This document shows, piece after piece, positions 34,457-45,951 of a DNA stretch of 64,000 nucleotides. Source of the DNA: Hygrophila difformis (taxonomy: Eukaryota; Streptophyta; Magnoliopsida; Lamiales; Acanthaceae); contig JAOANR010000014.1 in the NCBI GenBank assembly GCA_030278955.1, forward strand, positions 15,688,068-15,752,067. The letters run 5' to 3'. The translations under genes were made by a program, and so were the position numbers. Numbering within the stretch: position 1 is the first letter of the stretch; each line of letters begins with the position of its first letter. Under the pieces are notes generated by a model, which saw nothing but the letters and a program-made list of their open reading frames with translations, did not search any database and was not told the origin of the DNA.

Positions 34457-34787
34457 GGGAAAAAAATACCCAAATAATCCTATAATTATGCTTGATTTTC
34501 CAAATCATCTCATAAAAAATCTATTAACCCAATCTATCCGGTAACTATGTTAATCTTGCCCAATCCATCCCACAACGCCTTAATGATAATTAACACTAAC
34601 GTGACAGTGAATTAGTCGTCTAATATGGTTGACGTAGCAGCACCATCCATTGCCACGTCAGCGTTAATTATTGGTGGAATGGATTGGGCAAGATTAATTT
34701 AATTATGGGATGGATTAGTTTAATATATTTTTTATGGGATGGATTGGAAAATAAAACATAATTATGTGACTGCTTTGTTTTTTCCCC
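34457..34787. mobile_element. MULE-type MITE, family 1 (331 bp)
   Basis: Ends GGGAAAAAAATACCC and inverted TTTTTTCCCC are flanked by the 9-bp direct repeat TTTATTATT (34448-34456 and 34788-34796). The interior contains paired ACGT(G/T)GCAG-like and AATCCATCC blocks. There is no coding capacity. Confidence 0.85.
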
Positions 34788-34800
34788 TTTATTATTGGCC

Positions 34801-35160
34801 GGAAAAAAAAATTTCCAAATAGCTTCATAATTATGTTTGATTTCTCAAATCATCCCATAAAAAATCTATTAATAATTCAATCCATCCATTAACTATGTTA
34901 ATTTTGTCCAATCGATCCGATTCACCCCATAATGACAATTAACCTTGACGTGGCAGTAGATTAGTGCTTCTAATGACGATGACGTGGCAGCACCATCCAT
35001 TGCCACATCAGCCTTAATTGTGATTAAAGGGTGTGTGGGCCGGGATAGATTGAAAAAAATTAGCATAGTTACTGAATGGATTGGGTTAATAGAATTTTTA
35101 TTAGATGATATGGGAAATCAAGCATAATTGTGGGACTATTTGGATTTTTTTTTTCTTTCC
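34801..35160. mobile_element. MULE-type MITE, family 1 (360 bp), adjacent copy
   Basis: Starts GGAAAAAAAAATTTCC, ends TTTTTCTTTCC and is flanked by the 10-bp direct repeat ATTATTGGCC (34791-34800 and 35161-35170). Its target overlaps the right duplication of the preceding element. Confidence 0.88.
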
Positions 35161-35278
35161 ATTATTGGCCCCAACGAAGGAGTATGACCCTTTATTGTAA
35201 CTATATACTACATGTGTACTCTTTCATTATTTGAGTAATTCAATAGATTGATTCATTAAAATTAACGTGCTATCATGA

Positions 35279-35576
35279 TTTTTTTTTTTTTTGGTAAACA
35301 TGACACTTGTGTGTCGATTAATGTGTGTGAGAGCTCAAACAACGCAAATTACAAAGGGGGATAAAGGGGAGGGGTAAGGGGCCGGGTGGGAATCGAATCT
35401 CAACCTATGGTTGGAAGCCAGGGGAGATGACACCTGTCGGTTAATATGTGTGCAAGCTCAAACCACACAATTACAACGGGGGATAAAGGGGAGGGGTAAG
35501 TGGCCGGGTGGAAATCGAACCCCAACCTATGGTTGAAGCCAGAGGAGATGACCATTGGGGTCAAGTCTCATTCCTG
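35279..35576 (-). mobile_element. Dimeric SINE
   Basis: Flanked by the direct repeat TATCATGA (35271-35278 and 35577-35584). On the minus strand a pol III B-box-like GGTTCGATT and an A-box-like segment precede a GC-rich body, and the 3' end is an A-run (T-run at 35279-35292). The body occurs twice, at about 35293-35434 and 35435-35576, so it is a tandem dimer. It is tRNA-like in its head. Confidence 0.75.
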
Positions 35577-35584
35577 TATCATGA

Positions 35585-35862
35585 CTATTTTAACTATAAA
35601 CAATTTATAACTTAACTGAGTATCTCAATAATTCAAATACTTTTTTGACGAAATGAGAATTAAAAATAAATTACATGATGTATTTATTCATTACCCCGGT
35701 TTCTTAGCTAATTGGATTGTCCTCTCAAGACACAAAGTATATTATTTATATAGGCGAAAGCCCTCGTATGCCACCCAATGAGGGAGCAAAACATGCCAAC
35801 TTCAATTGTAATAAGTCAATAGAGACCGAAAAAGAAAAAAGAAAACAAAAAAAAAAAAAAAA
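35585..35862. other. Intergenic, nothing recognised
   Basis: AT-rich sequence ending in an A-run near 35840-35862. No gene or element boundary is supported. Confidence 0.4.
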
Positions 35863-36464
35863 CTTCCTCCAGTTTTTCTAAGTGTTTACATTATATGTTT
35901 TTAAGTGTTTAACACTTAATATATCAAATTGTATAAAGGTAAAAATTATAAAATTTGATATTTTAAATCGATGCGATTAGATGAATCCAAAAAATTCCAC
36001 TGGACTATATTTTATCTTAGGAGAAAAAAACCATCTCGCCCCATAATTTTAAAAAAATTTCAAAACAGTCCTACAAATATCGAATTAGATGAATCCGTCC
36101 CATAACTATCCTAATCATCGCCGAACCCGTCTATGAACCCGATTTTTTCGCTAATCATCGGCAAACCTATCCCATAACTACCCTAATCATCGTCGAACCC
36201 ATCCCTCCATTAGGGAAGTTAATGGACGGGTTCGGCGATGATTAGCAAAAGAAACCGGTTCATGGATGTGTTCGATGATGATTAGGGTAGTTATGGGAGT
36301 GATTCGTCTAATTCGATATTTGTGGGATTATTTTGAATTTTTTTTAAATTATGGGATGATATATTTTTTTTCTTTTATATTATATAATTGTGTCAAAAAG
36401 TCGAATTAAAAATACTCAATAAATAATACTTACTATATACAAACGTAACACTTAAAAGAGTAAG
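35863..36464. mobile_element. Degenerate Stowaway-like MITE interrupted by a family 2 MITE
   Basis: Left end CTTCCTCCAGTTTTTCTAAG and right end AGAGTAAG before TA are imperfect inverted repeats. The interior TCGATGCGATTAGATGAATC is a diverged form of the shared Stowaway core. A 353-bp element occupies 36020-36372. Confidence 0.55.
36020..36372. mobile_element. MULE-type MITE, family 2 (353 bp) with long inverted repeats
   Basis: The inverted repeats exceed 100 bp: the left CCCATAATTTT...CAAATATCGAATTAGA.. region pairs with the right end. The flanks TTTTATCTTA and TTTTATATTA are a 10-bp duplication with one change. It can fold almost end to end, so its transcript would be a hairpin. A second copy is at 62160-62511. 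Confidence 0.8.
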
Positions 36465-36587
36465 TACTGCATACAAGTAAAAAAATTTAGTGGTGAAGAA
36501 TGAAAGATGAGTCAAAAATCAAATACCGTCGGTTAGTGGCCATTTTCAATTACTATCTATTTATTTATTTATCTATTATTTATTTTA

Positions 36588-36716
36588 ACAGCCTCTACAG
36601 GTGAGGAAATGGGTGGTGTGAATCCATGACACAGAAATTATAAAGGAACAAAGGCGGAATCAAACCTCCAACCTGAAGATTATTTGGAAGTTAGGGAACT
36701 TGACCAAGTCATCCCA
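36588..36716 (-). mobile_element. Diverged SINE
   Basis: The minus strand has a B-box-like GGTTTGATTCC preceded by an A-box-like TTGGTCAAGT and resembles the SINE at 40553 in order of blocks. Ends are unclear. Confidence 0.5.
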
Positions 36717-36734
36717 TTAAAAGTTGTTAGTTTT

Positions 36735-36955
36735 ACTTTTCTGTATAAAGTCCAATGCACTTTTATTTTTCTGTACAAAGTTCAATGCATTAGTTTAATC
36801 TGAATGTTTCAAAATGAGTACAAATAAAAATTAGATAAAATATGTAGTATATTCTAAAACTATACGATTAGACGATTCTAATAAGACCGCGCTTGACTAT
36901 TTTCTTTCTTACATTATTAATATAATATTAAGTCAATATATTTATTTTTTTTAAT
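36735..36955. mobile_element. Degenerate Stowaway-like MITE
   Basis: Blocks TTCTAAAACTATACGATTAG and AATAAGACC match the MITE interior at 18060-18130. Terminal repeats are worn. Confidence 0.5.
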
Positions 36956-37136
36956 TTTTTTTTACGGTGAATATAAGGTTTCCCTAGGCCTTATTCTCAT
37001 TGGACCAAGACTAATGCGTAAGTCAAAGTTAATAAACAGTATTAAAAGTCAAATAAACAATGAAGAAAGTTATTAAAATCTTAAACACAATTACCCACCC
37101 TATTTTAGTTATTAAACCCCACTACCTAAATTTTAT

Positions 37137-39364
37137 TGTAGGAGTAAAAGGTTTGGAGAGATATGTTTAGGTTTGTGGACGGGTGTAGGGATTGGTGAGT
37201 TGGATGAACAATGGAAGGGATTTGAGGGAGAGAACACAAGTTTAGAGATGAATTTTACTTAGCTTTATTTTTTGGTTGTGTTACAAAATGATACATGATC
37301 CACCTATTTATACTACTTGACTACTTCATGGTATAATCTCTAATATTCTAGAGAAATCTACACTAGTTCCTTCCTAATTAATCTAGATAATATACTTTTT
37401 ATTTGATCACATGTTTGTTTCTAGATTTTTCTTCCATCCACACGGTTCTACCAACGGCTTTTTAGCTCGCGAGATTGACTCCTTTGGAAATGGCCATCTA
37501 GCTTGCTTCCCGATTATACATCCTTCACATAGTTGGTCGGGATGCTTGATGGATGGTAATCCTCTTACCATTTCCTTTCTTGATAACAACTCTAATCCTC
37601 CAAAATTTAAGTGCCCAAACCGTAGATGCCATAACCAAGATTATCCTGAAAGCAAGCATTAAGGCATTTTGCTACATCATTCTGAATATTTAGTAGAAAC
37701 ATCCTATTCTTCGACATTAGCACTGTCGCTATCAAATTATTTTTCTTATCTCTTATTGAAACATCCTTCAAGTGAATATCATAACCTTTCTCTAAGAGTT
37801 GTCCCAAACTCAATATATTATTTTTCATGTTGGGCACATAATAGACATTCGAGATGAAATCATGACCATCATTTTTTAAGCGAATCAAAATTTTTCCTTT
37901 TCCTTGAACTGGAATTTTAGATTCATCACTAAAGGAGATATTGCCACTTACCGATTCATCCAACTCCACGAACAGGCTCTTTTGCCGCACATGTGGTTGC
38001 TTGCTCCCGTAGCAAGGTACCAATTATCATCTTGCCTTTCATTTTCTCCTTTGTACGCCAAGAGCACACTTGCATTTTCTTCCTTCTTGCTCTCAACGAA
38101 GTTGGCCTTTTCTTGAACCTTTTGTTTTTCTTTCCAACACTCGGAAGCATAATGCCCAAATCTATTACAATTATAGCATTTTATAGAAGATTTATCATAC
38201 ATCGAATTCGGGTTACTCATTCCATGATCAAATTGTTTTCTTTCTTCACTATTTGCATAGGCCCCCTTGCTTGTCATTGTCCTCTTCCTCGTCCACGTCC
38301 ACGTTCTCGACCTTGTCCACGGCCTCTCCCAAAATGATCATCACTAGGGCCTTCATCATTCTCTTTTGGCTCACTTGCAATTTTAATAATTGCTCAACTA
38401 TGTCTTGCTTTCTTTTATGTTTTTCTTCATATGCTTGTAGTGACCCCATCAAGAGATCAATAGTCATCTCCTTCAAATTTATAGTTTCTTCAATAGTCAC
38501 CATAATATGCAATTTGGAAGTTAGTGAACGCAATATCTTTTTGATTATTTTAACTTCCTCCAAATTTTAACCATTTCTTTCATTTGGTTTGATACCGTCA
38601 AAACTCTAGTAAAATAATCCGAAATGGACTCGGACTCTTTCATATGTAGGGACTCAAACTCACTACGCAAAGTTTGGAGGCGTGCCTTCTTAACTTGATA
38701 AGCTCCTTTGCATGATACTTGAAGCTTCTCCCATGCTTCCTTAGCGTGGTTGCACTTGAGATCTTCTCGAAATCATCTTCTCCCAATGCTTGGTAGATGA
38801 GATAGAGAGCCTTCTTGTTCCTCTTCTTTACATCCCGTAGCCTATCCTTTTGTTGTTGGGATAGTGATGCCTCATCTTGTGGTTGTTCGTACCCACTCTC
38901 TACAATCCCCCAAACATCATGAGCACCTAAAAAGTGCCTTCATCTTGATACTCCAATTATCAAAGTTGATCTTATTGAGCACAGGGACTTGGAAATATTG
39001 TAGGTTGTCAGCCATCTTTCACAGGAGGAGGACCTTATGGCTCCGATACCACTTTGTAGTAAAAGGTTTGGAGGGATATGTTTAGGTTTGTGGACGGGTG
39101 TAAGGATTGGTGAGTTCGGTGAACAAATTGTGATGGAAGGGGTTTGAGGGAGAGAACTCAAGTTTAGAGATGAACTTTATTTAGCTTTATTTTTTGGTTG
39201 TGTTACAAAATGATACATGATCCACCTATTTATACTATTTCATGGTATAATCGATAATATTCTAGAGAATTCTACACTAGTCCCTTCCTAATTAATCTAG
39301 ATAATACTTCTTATTTGATCACATGTTTGTTTCTAGATTTTTCTTCCATCCACATGGTTCTACA
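37137..39364 (-). mobile_element. Defective Ty1/copia retrotransposon with two LTRs
   Basis: Two LTRs of about 310 bp (39055-39364 and 37137-37451) begin TGTAGAACC and, in the 5' copy, end ACTACA on the minus strand. Just inside the 5' LTR is the PBS TGGTATCGGAGCC (39039-39051). Gag, protease and the GAG-pre-integrase segment remain; integrase, RT, RNase H and the PPT are deleted, and coding sequence joins the 3' LTR directly. Flanks TTTAT and TTTTT could be a worn 5-bp duplication. The LTRs differ by several indels, so the insertion is not recent. Confidence 0.88.
37452..39015 (-). pseudogene. Ty1/copia gag, protease and pre-integrase remnant
   Basis: It starts at 39015 with MADNLQYFQVPVLNKINF, a usual copia gag opening. 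The UBN2-type gag continues through several frames, broken by frameshifts near 38570 and 38760. A zinc knuckle CYNCNRFGHYASEC lies at about 38140-38200. The protease site reads WYLATGASNHM at about 38020, with A where the catalytic D-T/S-G aspartate should be. The GAG-pre-integrase segment (KHPDQLCEGCIIGKQ) is the last recognisable block before the 3' LTR. It cannot produce working enzymes. Confidence 0.85.
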
Positions 39365-39571
39365 TTTTTCTTATCCATAATCTCAACTTCTCTAGAATCA
39401 TCAATTACAAAATTGAGTTCATTACTTCAACAATTATCATCACAAAATAAACGAGTCAATCTTCGCCAGACGAAGGAATATTTTATTTTTGTGGTCATTT
39501 ATAGTCAAGTGTATTCTAACCGGACTATTCCTAAAATAAGTATGAGTAAATTTAACCACAACGCGTCATTC

Positions 39572-39681
39572 CATTTTTAGGCCATCAATTGCTCTTATTA
39601 TGGTCAAATTTATGGTGAATTTGACCTAGTCAATGCCCAACAAGGCGCGTGTAGCACTCTTCACGCAATGACCTAAAAATG
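39572..39681. mobile_element. Short foldback/MITE element (110 bp)
   Basis: The 14-bp ends CATTTTTAGGCCAT and ATGACCTAAAAATG are inverted repeats with one mismatch. A related TTTTTAGGCCAT end occurs near 40899. Target duplication and class are not clear. Confidence 0.45.
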
Positions 39682-40552
39682 AAAACATTCTCCTTCTAGT
39701 GACATATTTTAGTTTGTTTTTTTTTGTGTAATTAAACTAATAATATTTCTTCATCACATTATTTCTTTCTCACTTTCTTTTATCCGTCCCAACATTTTTG
39801 TCTCATTTTTATGACCAAGCCTACCCAATACATCAATAAATAATTAAAATTTCAAACCCAGTATCATTAACAAATTTTACCCCACCACTATAACATCATA
39901 CATAAATAAATAAATTAAAATTATAAACTCATTACAATCACATCACATAAATTTCTAGTTTATCCATAATTTAAAACATATAATATACTTCTACATTAAA
40001 TATTATCTATCTCCATAAAAAATAGAGTGCCCAAAAATATTCCTACATGAAATAAATATTTATAAAAATAAATAATAAAATAAATTTGAAACATTAAATA
40101 AAATTTATAACATAATTAAGAAATAAAATTAATTATATTAATAATAACAAAATAATTTGTTTATAATGAAAATAAAATAAAATAATTAAGGTATGGAATA
40201 AAAATTAAATTAAACTGAAATAATTTATATTTATAGTAAATAAAATATAATAAAGTAACAAGCAAAAATTTAATTCAATAAAATAATACTTCTATTAAAA
40301 TAATTGGTTGTAGAGAAAGTAAGGACTCTCCAACCACTCATAGAAAGTGAAACAAAATTGAAAATAATGAGAAGAAGTGGTCTCCGATGGGAACGCATAC
40401 ATGTTGTGCTAGAGCAGTGTTAAGACATTGATCAGCCTCATTTTAGCAATTGGCATCGGGATCGTGGTTTGGCATGTTATTTTAAAGCAGTTACTTATTT
40501 CCTTTAAATAGCTACTTATTTATCTTATTTTTAGCATTGTTTGTAGCGTAGT
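39682..40552. other. AT-rich intergenic sequence
   Basis: Very AT-rich (many AATAAA-like repeats at 40000-40330) with no gene, RNA or element end that I can support. Confidence 0.5.
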
Positions 40553-40708
40553 TTTCTTTTTGATAAACAGTGACACTCATGTGTCGGCAAAGGTGTGTCG
40601 GAGCCCAAACCACACAAATTACAAAGGGGATAAAGGAGAGAGATAGGGGGGCGGGTGGGGATCAAACCCCCAACCTATGGTTGGGAGAATGAGGACTTGA
40701 CCGCTAGA
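40553..40708 (-). mobile_element. SINE
   Basis: On the minus strand an A-box-like TCTAGCGGTCAAGTCC and a B-box-like GGTTTGATCCC head the element, followed by the GTGTGGTTTGGGCTCC block and an A-rich 3' end. It is the best preserved monomer of the family in this window. Confidence 0.7.
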
Positions 40709-41844
40709 GTAAATCTTGTAGTTGATAATAATTGAAAAGGTCTTATATACAATTTTAATTCCATACAACAATAAAAAATATTGGGACAGACAAAAAGAAA
40801 AATGTGAAATAAATAAACAGATGGATATATATGGAGTATTATTATTTTTAATTACAAAGAAAAAACCAAAATAAGCCAGCAGAATGAGAGAATTTCAATT
40901 TTTAGGCCATTAAATTGAGAATTGTACACACGCAGCCCGTTGTGACGTTGAATTAGTCAAATTAGCCCTTAATTCGGCCCAAATACCATGTCATAGCCAA
41001 AAATTATAATAGGAATAATTAATGGCCAAAACACAAAAATAGAAATTACCCATGGTAGTGGCCAAAAAAAAATATTTAATTCAATAAGTATGCAAGTGAC
41101 CTAAAATTGGAGCTCCTCTTAATGGTCTGCTTTAAAATATTAGTAATTCAAAATTTTGAATTATATACGATGGATGATGCAATCAAAGTGTTGTATTGTT
41201 ACGTCATTCTATTCTTGGCATCACATCACATGGGAATGGCAGACACAGGAATAGACAGAGAGATGCAGTGGTCGCCACATATTACTGCGTTTTCTTTGTA
41301 CCGTTCCTGGACAACTACTAGCTGGTAGTCTTAGGACATACTGTAACAATTAGACAAGACAAAAAAAGGATACTGCCTAAAAAAAATCTCAACTACTATT
41401 TTGTCTGTGTTCCTAACGTGCCAAATGGCTTCTAACAGAAATTGAAGCTATAATTATGAGTCAACCAAAAATATTTTTTGCAATGGTAATTTAACTACTA
41501 TCCCTCAACTTGATAATTTTTATGTGATGAAAACGAGACAGCTACAAATACAGATCACCACCATGTTACTTACGGTTTACTATGCATTACGATTTCTAAT
41601 CCTTTTATCCTTAACAAAATAAATTAAAGCTGGAAATGATCTTTCCAACCAAGCTTTGGTGGTGCGAGATAATTAGTTTGGATAATAGACTTATTAGCAT
41701 TGTAACGATATTATTTTCCATACAAAAAAATCTACACAATGGATATAGAATTACTTCTATGTCAATCCAAAATCATGAAACTGATAATCACTTCACATAA
41801 AATTTATTGTTGACAGTTGCATAAAACAAAAGCACTAATTCAAG
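40709..41844. other. Intergenic, nothing recognised
   Basis: No gene is supported. A 73-residue plus-strand frame at 41107-41328 has no recognisable motif and weak context. Confidence 0.4.
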
Positions 41845-42128
41845 CCCAATCTATCATAAACATTAAGAAATCAAACCAATCGCCCATGGAGCACGTGGAA
41901 GCGACCCAGTTCTTTATCCATATTTGGGTGTCTGAGATGTTGGTAGCTTCACCTGTTCCCCCAAGTGGCTTTGAAGGGTTGAATGAAGTGTTACGTCTGA
42001 TATCAAACCAATCGCCTGTGGAACACTTTGAGTCTATGCCGATACCAAAAGGATATGGAATAGTTGGATTTCCACACTTTTGTTTGGCAGCCAGGCTTAT
42101 GTTGTGGCCTTTTGCAAGTGCCAAATGA
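41845..42128 (-). pseudogene. WAK first-exon relic (GUB_WAK fragment)
   Basis: A 94-residue frame contains CGNPTIPYPFGIGIDSKC and NTSFNPSKPLGGTGEA, clearly the start of a WAK GUB_WAK domain. A conserved cysteine is replaced (DIRRNTSF against D-I-N-C-N-T-S-F). The signal peptide and all downstream exons are missing, and sequence past the domain ends in unrelated residues. It is paralogous to 12677-13035 and shows the pre-MITE state of that flank. Confidence 0.8.
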
Positions 42129-42548
42129 AGCCGTACAAACTGATAAAGGCAAAAAGTTTAAGCTAAATAGTAGATGTACATTCACACATGAAATCCTCTT
42201 AACATTCAAACGTGATTCATACACAGGCATGCATAAGATAGTGTATATGAAGAACATGTACATGTCAACCCCAATTCACAAAAATTGTATGTTTTTTTGA
42301 AGATGTATATTAATGCTTTTATGGACAGATATCAGTTACTTTATTTTATTCCGAAAGAACAGTCTATAGGATGATCTATTCAAAGTATATAAAGTATTGC
42401 ATTGTCACATCATTTTAAGAAGGAAAGATGTACCTTTAATTGTTAGACTGCTACTGGCATAACTCATAAGGGACTTGGAAATTGCAACTGAAAGTAATTG
42501 ATTTGAAGGGTCGCAATATAAGTTTGTATCCTGAATTTTGAGGAGGAG
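42129..42548. other. Former upstream flank of the WAK relic
   Basis: 42200-42360 aligns with 13020-13080 plus 13341-13445 without the Stowaway element. No gene is seen. Confidence 0.6.
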
Positions 42549-42553
42549 AAACA

Positions 42554-45500
42554 TGTAATACCATAGAAATTACCCGAAATAATTGTAATTTACTAAAGAG
42601 ACTTTTATTAAATATTTAATCACTTGCTTAAAGAATTAGTATATTGATTTTTCTACAAAACAACACTTGAAAAACTATATGTGTAAATTTGTCTTTTCCA
42701 AAAGAAATATGAATTTCAATATCATGGGTAATAGAATTATATAGTTTATGGAATATTTTTTTAAATCTATTGTTTAAATTATATATATAAGTTTTTATAT
42801 ATATACACATTGGTCTTGAAAATTATTATGATGGTAGTATGTGAATATTTTAAGTACTTTGATATTCATTATGGAATAAATTTTTATAAAAATAAAAGTA
42901 TGAGTTTTTATGTGAATCTATGAGAATTAACTTTTATATATAAGAAAATATATTCATAGATTATAATTTTTATTTGATGATGACATGAAGACTTTGTGGT
43001 TTGAGTATTGTTATGAATAAAATAAAACCATGCAAGTATATTATTATTATCTTTTTGAAAGCACATTAATATAAATATAATACTTGAAATAAATAAATAA
43101 ATATTATATTATCATATCCAACTCATTGAGTATAAATGCATGCCACTAAATAATGGCAAGAATAATGATTTTTGTAGACAAGCTAATACTTCAATCATTT
43201 TCATGATACACTACTTACACAAATATAAGGTTAAAAGCAACTGCAAGAAATTTTCTTCCTAAACAAATAGATGAAAAATCAACATGATTAACAAGTGTCT
43301 TGGATGAATGGCTAGCAAAGAAAGGTGATCAATTATCTCTTGAACCCACCAAGATTAATAGACTCCATAATAGGCAAACCATTATGTTAATAGACAACAT
43401 GATGGACAAAATTAATAGCCTCCCAAATTAATAGCCTCTTTGTTAGGCTATAAGGACCAAATGAGTGGATACAAATACTCTAACCATTATTGCTCAAGAC
43501 ACACTTAATTGGATGATTGGTGAGGTTGTAATCACTCTCACAATGTGTCATGTTCAATTGTTCAAATCTTAGCCTATAAATAGAGGGAGTTTCTAGCCTT
43601 CAAACACACCAATCTCATCCATTTCATTAGCCAAATTCACTACCCATTTTATTCTTCAAAGTTCTCCCACATAGTGAGCATATCTTAAGGATTGTGGAGT
43701 TTTGTAGGCTTGGCAACCTTCATCATTCTAAGAGTTCTAACTCTTCTCAACACTTGGTTAGTAAGATATCATCCTTGAAACTTGTATCTTAGAGATCTAA
43801 ATCTTTTATTTTTATACTATAAATTGATTTCCCTCTATTTGTCGAATTTCAGCGAAACCCGTAATTTGTGGTGCGAATCTTGTGTTATAACGGCCATTAT
43901 CTTTGAATCTCCTTGCTCTTATACATCAATTCAGTAAGTTAAAACTCTCTACTTCAAGTTTTGGAGATCCCAATCCATGTTTTAAGAGTAGAAAATTAAA
44001 ATTTTCCCATTATGCCAAAATCTGTCATTTTTCGTTTACATAAAGATCCATCTTTTTAAACTATTTTGGTTCATTATCCCTCCAAGATTCCTTCATAAAA
44101 CTTGTTCCTTATTGAGTTGAGTATCTTTCTGGAAAATTTTATAATTTTTAGAACTCATATGAAAAAGTTATGGGATCCGCTTTATCGAAAGTTCGAAATC
44201 TCTTTTTGTTGAAATCTAAGAAATGATAGTGTTTCTGAAATCCTCATTTTTGAAGGTCTTAAGTGTTTCAAACCTAAATGGTTTACTCATAAAAAATATT
44301 TATCTATATGTTATCTACCTTGTAGTAAAATTTTAGAATTTTTGGTCGCAAATTACTATTTTTAAAACCTGTTGAAAATTATAGAGTCACCATTGAATTT
44401 CTGACAGAATACATGTTCTGAAAAGAACTCAATTTTTGAACTATTACCATACCTTATTTTGAAAAGTGTAAAACATGAAACTTGTTCAACTATGTGTTGA
44501 GTATCTACAGTTTAAATTTCAAAGCAATCGCCTTTCATATGAATTTTTAAACTGACTTGGCGTAAACTGCGACATTGGACTTGATTTTTGGTCCATGAAA
44601 TGATATTTTCATATCTATGAGATATTGATATGGGAGTTAAATGTTGAAATGATTTTTGGCATTATTGAATGCCCTTGTTATGAGGTTACTCCCGTGAAAT
44701 TGTTGAAAACTCTTTTAAAGAGGATATTATGTGGAAAAATTGTGAAAACTCTTTTAAATCCATTGTGCACTATTAACTTGAGTAAGATGTCATACTTGAT
44801 ACAGGGCTAATGCACTAGGGATGTGTCTTGCGGGGCCTCCCCCTCTAAATATGCCAAGACGGCATTGTTGATAAATTGTGCCAAAACGGCGTTGTTGCAT
44901 GTATGAGTCTATACTCTTGGGTGTATCCGTGATGGGTTACCCAAGGCTCCGGAGTGTGTCTGTATATGAGTCCGTTGCATGCTGATCATGACTTATGATC
45001 GATATGATATGATATGATATATGGAAAATGGTGTCCTCTTGTGCATAGTTGCTACAATGGTAAGAATGAAAGTTATTTATTTTGTTAAAGATAAAGTGTG
45101 TTATCATTTTAAAAGAAAAAGAGAAAATTATTATTATTATTATTTTTTTGAGTGTCAACCACTATTTTAAAACCCACTTCTTAAAGTGGAGCGGGTTGAC
45201 TTACTCAGTACCATTGTACTGATAAAAAGTTGTTGTGTTATCTTTTACAGATATTGGAGCTGACATGTGAACTGCATCTCATAACATGAGCATTTGGGGA
45301 TGGGATTACCTTTCATCAAAAAGATTGTTGCTTTAAGGAACCACGTACTTTTAATTATTAATGTCCTATATATTGCCTTTAGTTTATGCTTCCGCGTGAG
45401 AAAGAACAATGACTCTGGTATTAAGTACTTTAAATTTTCTTATGACTATATTTTATAAAATTGGTAATTATTTTTAAAGTCCATATTACAAAAATTTATA

Positions 45501-45616
45501 TGTGAAGATATTTAGCCGTAGCACTTGTCAATTAAGTTAGCCAAAGGGCGAGCCTGACTGACAAGTGTGGCGGTAACATTCTGAAACCTTATGAGGATGA
45601 ATTTCGGGGTGTTACA
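42554..45616 (+). mobile_element. Solo LTR of a chromovirus-type Ty3/gypsy element (3063 bp)
   Basis: It begins TGTAATACC and ends GGGGTGTTACA, flanked by a perfect 5-bp duplication AAACA (42549-42553 and 45617-45621). A TATA box CTATAAATAG sits at 43574-43583. There is no internal region or PBS after it. Terminal sequences are like those of the long LTRs at 45952-53175 but the interior differs, so it is a related but distinct family. Frames inside are not supported. Confidence 0.9.
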
Positions 45617-45951
45617 AAACATGTGTAAGGAGAAGCGGTTTCCTTGCAATTTCATGATGCGAATTAGTCCTTTAATTTGTTGCAGTTACAAACTCGTTTT
45701 TGGACATATTAGAGGAAAAAAAACCCTAATGGTCCCATAACTTTATTCGTTTTCCCAAATTATCCATAAAAAATGAATTAACTCAATCCATCCGGTAACT
45801 TTGCTAATTTTCATCCAATCCATCCCACCCACCCGTAATGATGATTAATGATGCACGTGGCAGCGGATTAGTGTGTCTAATGACGATTAATGCTGACGTA
45901 GCAATGAATTAGTACCCTAATGTGGTTGACGTACATGGCAGCATCATCCGA

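Noticed and set aside
41107..41328. Small plus-strand frame of 73 residues
   Set aside because: No recognisable domain, no splice or promoter context, and it lies in AT-rich intergenic sequence.
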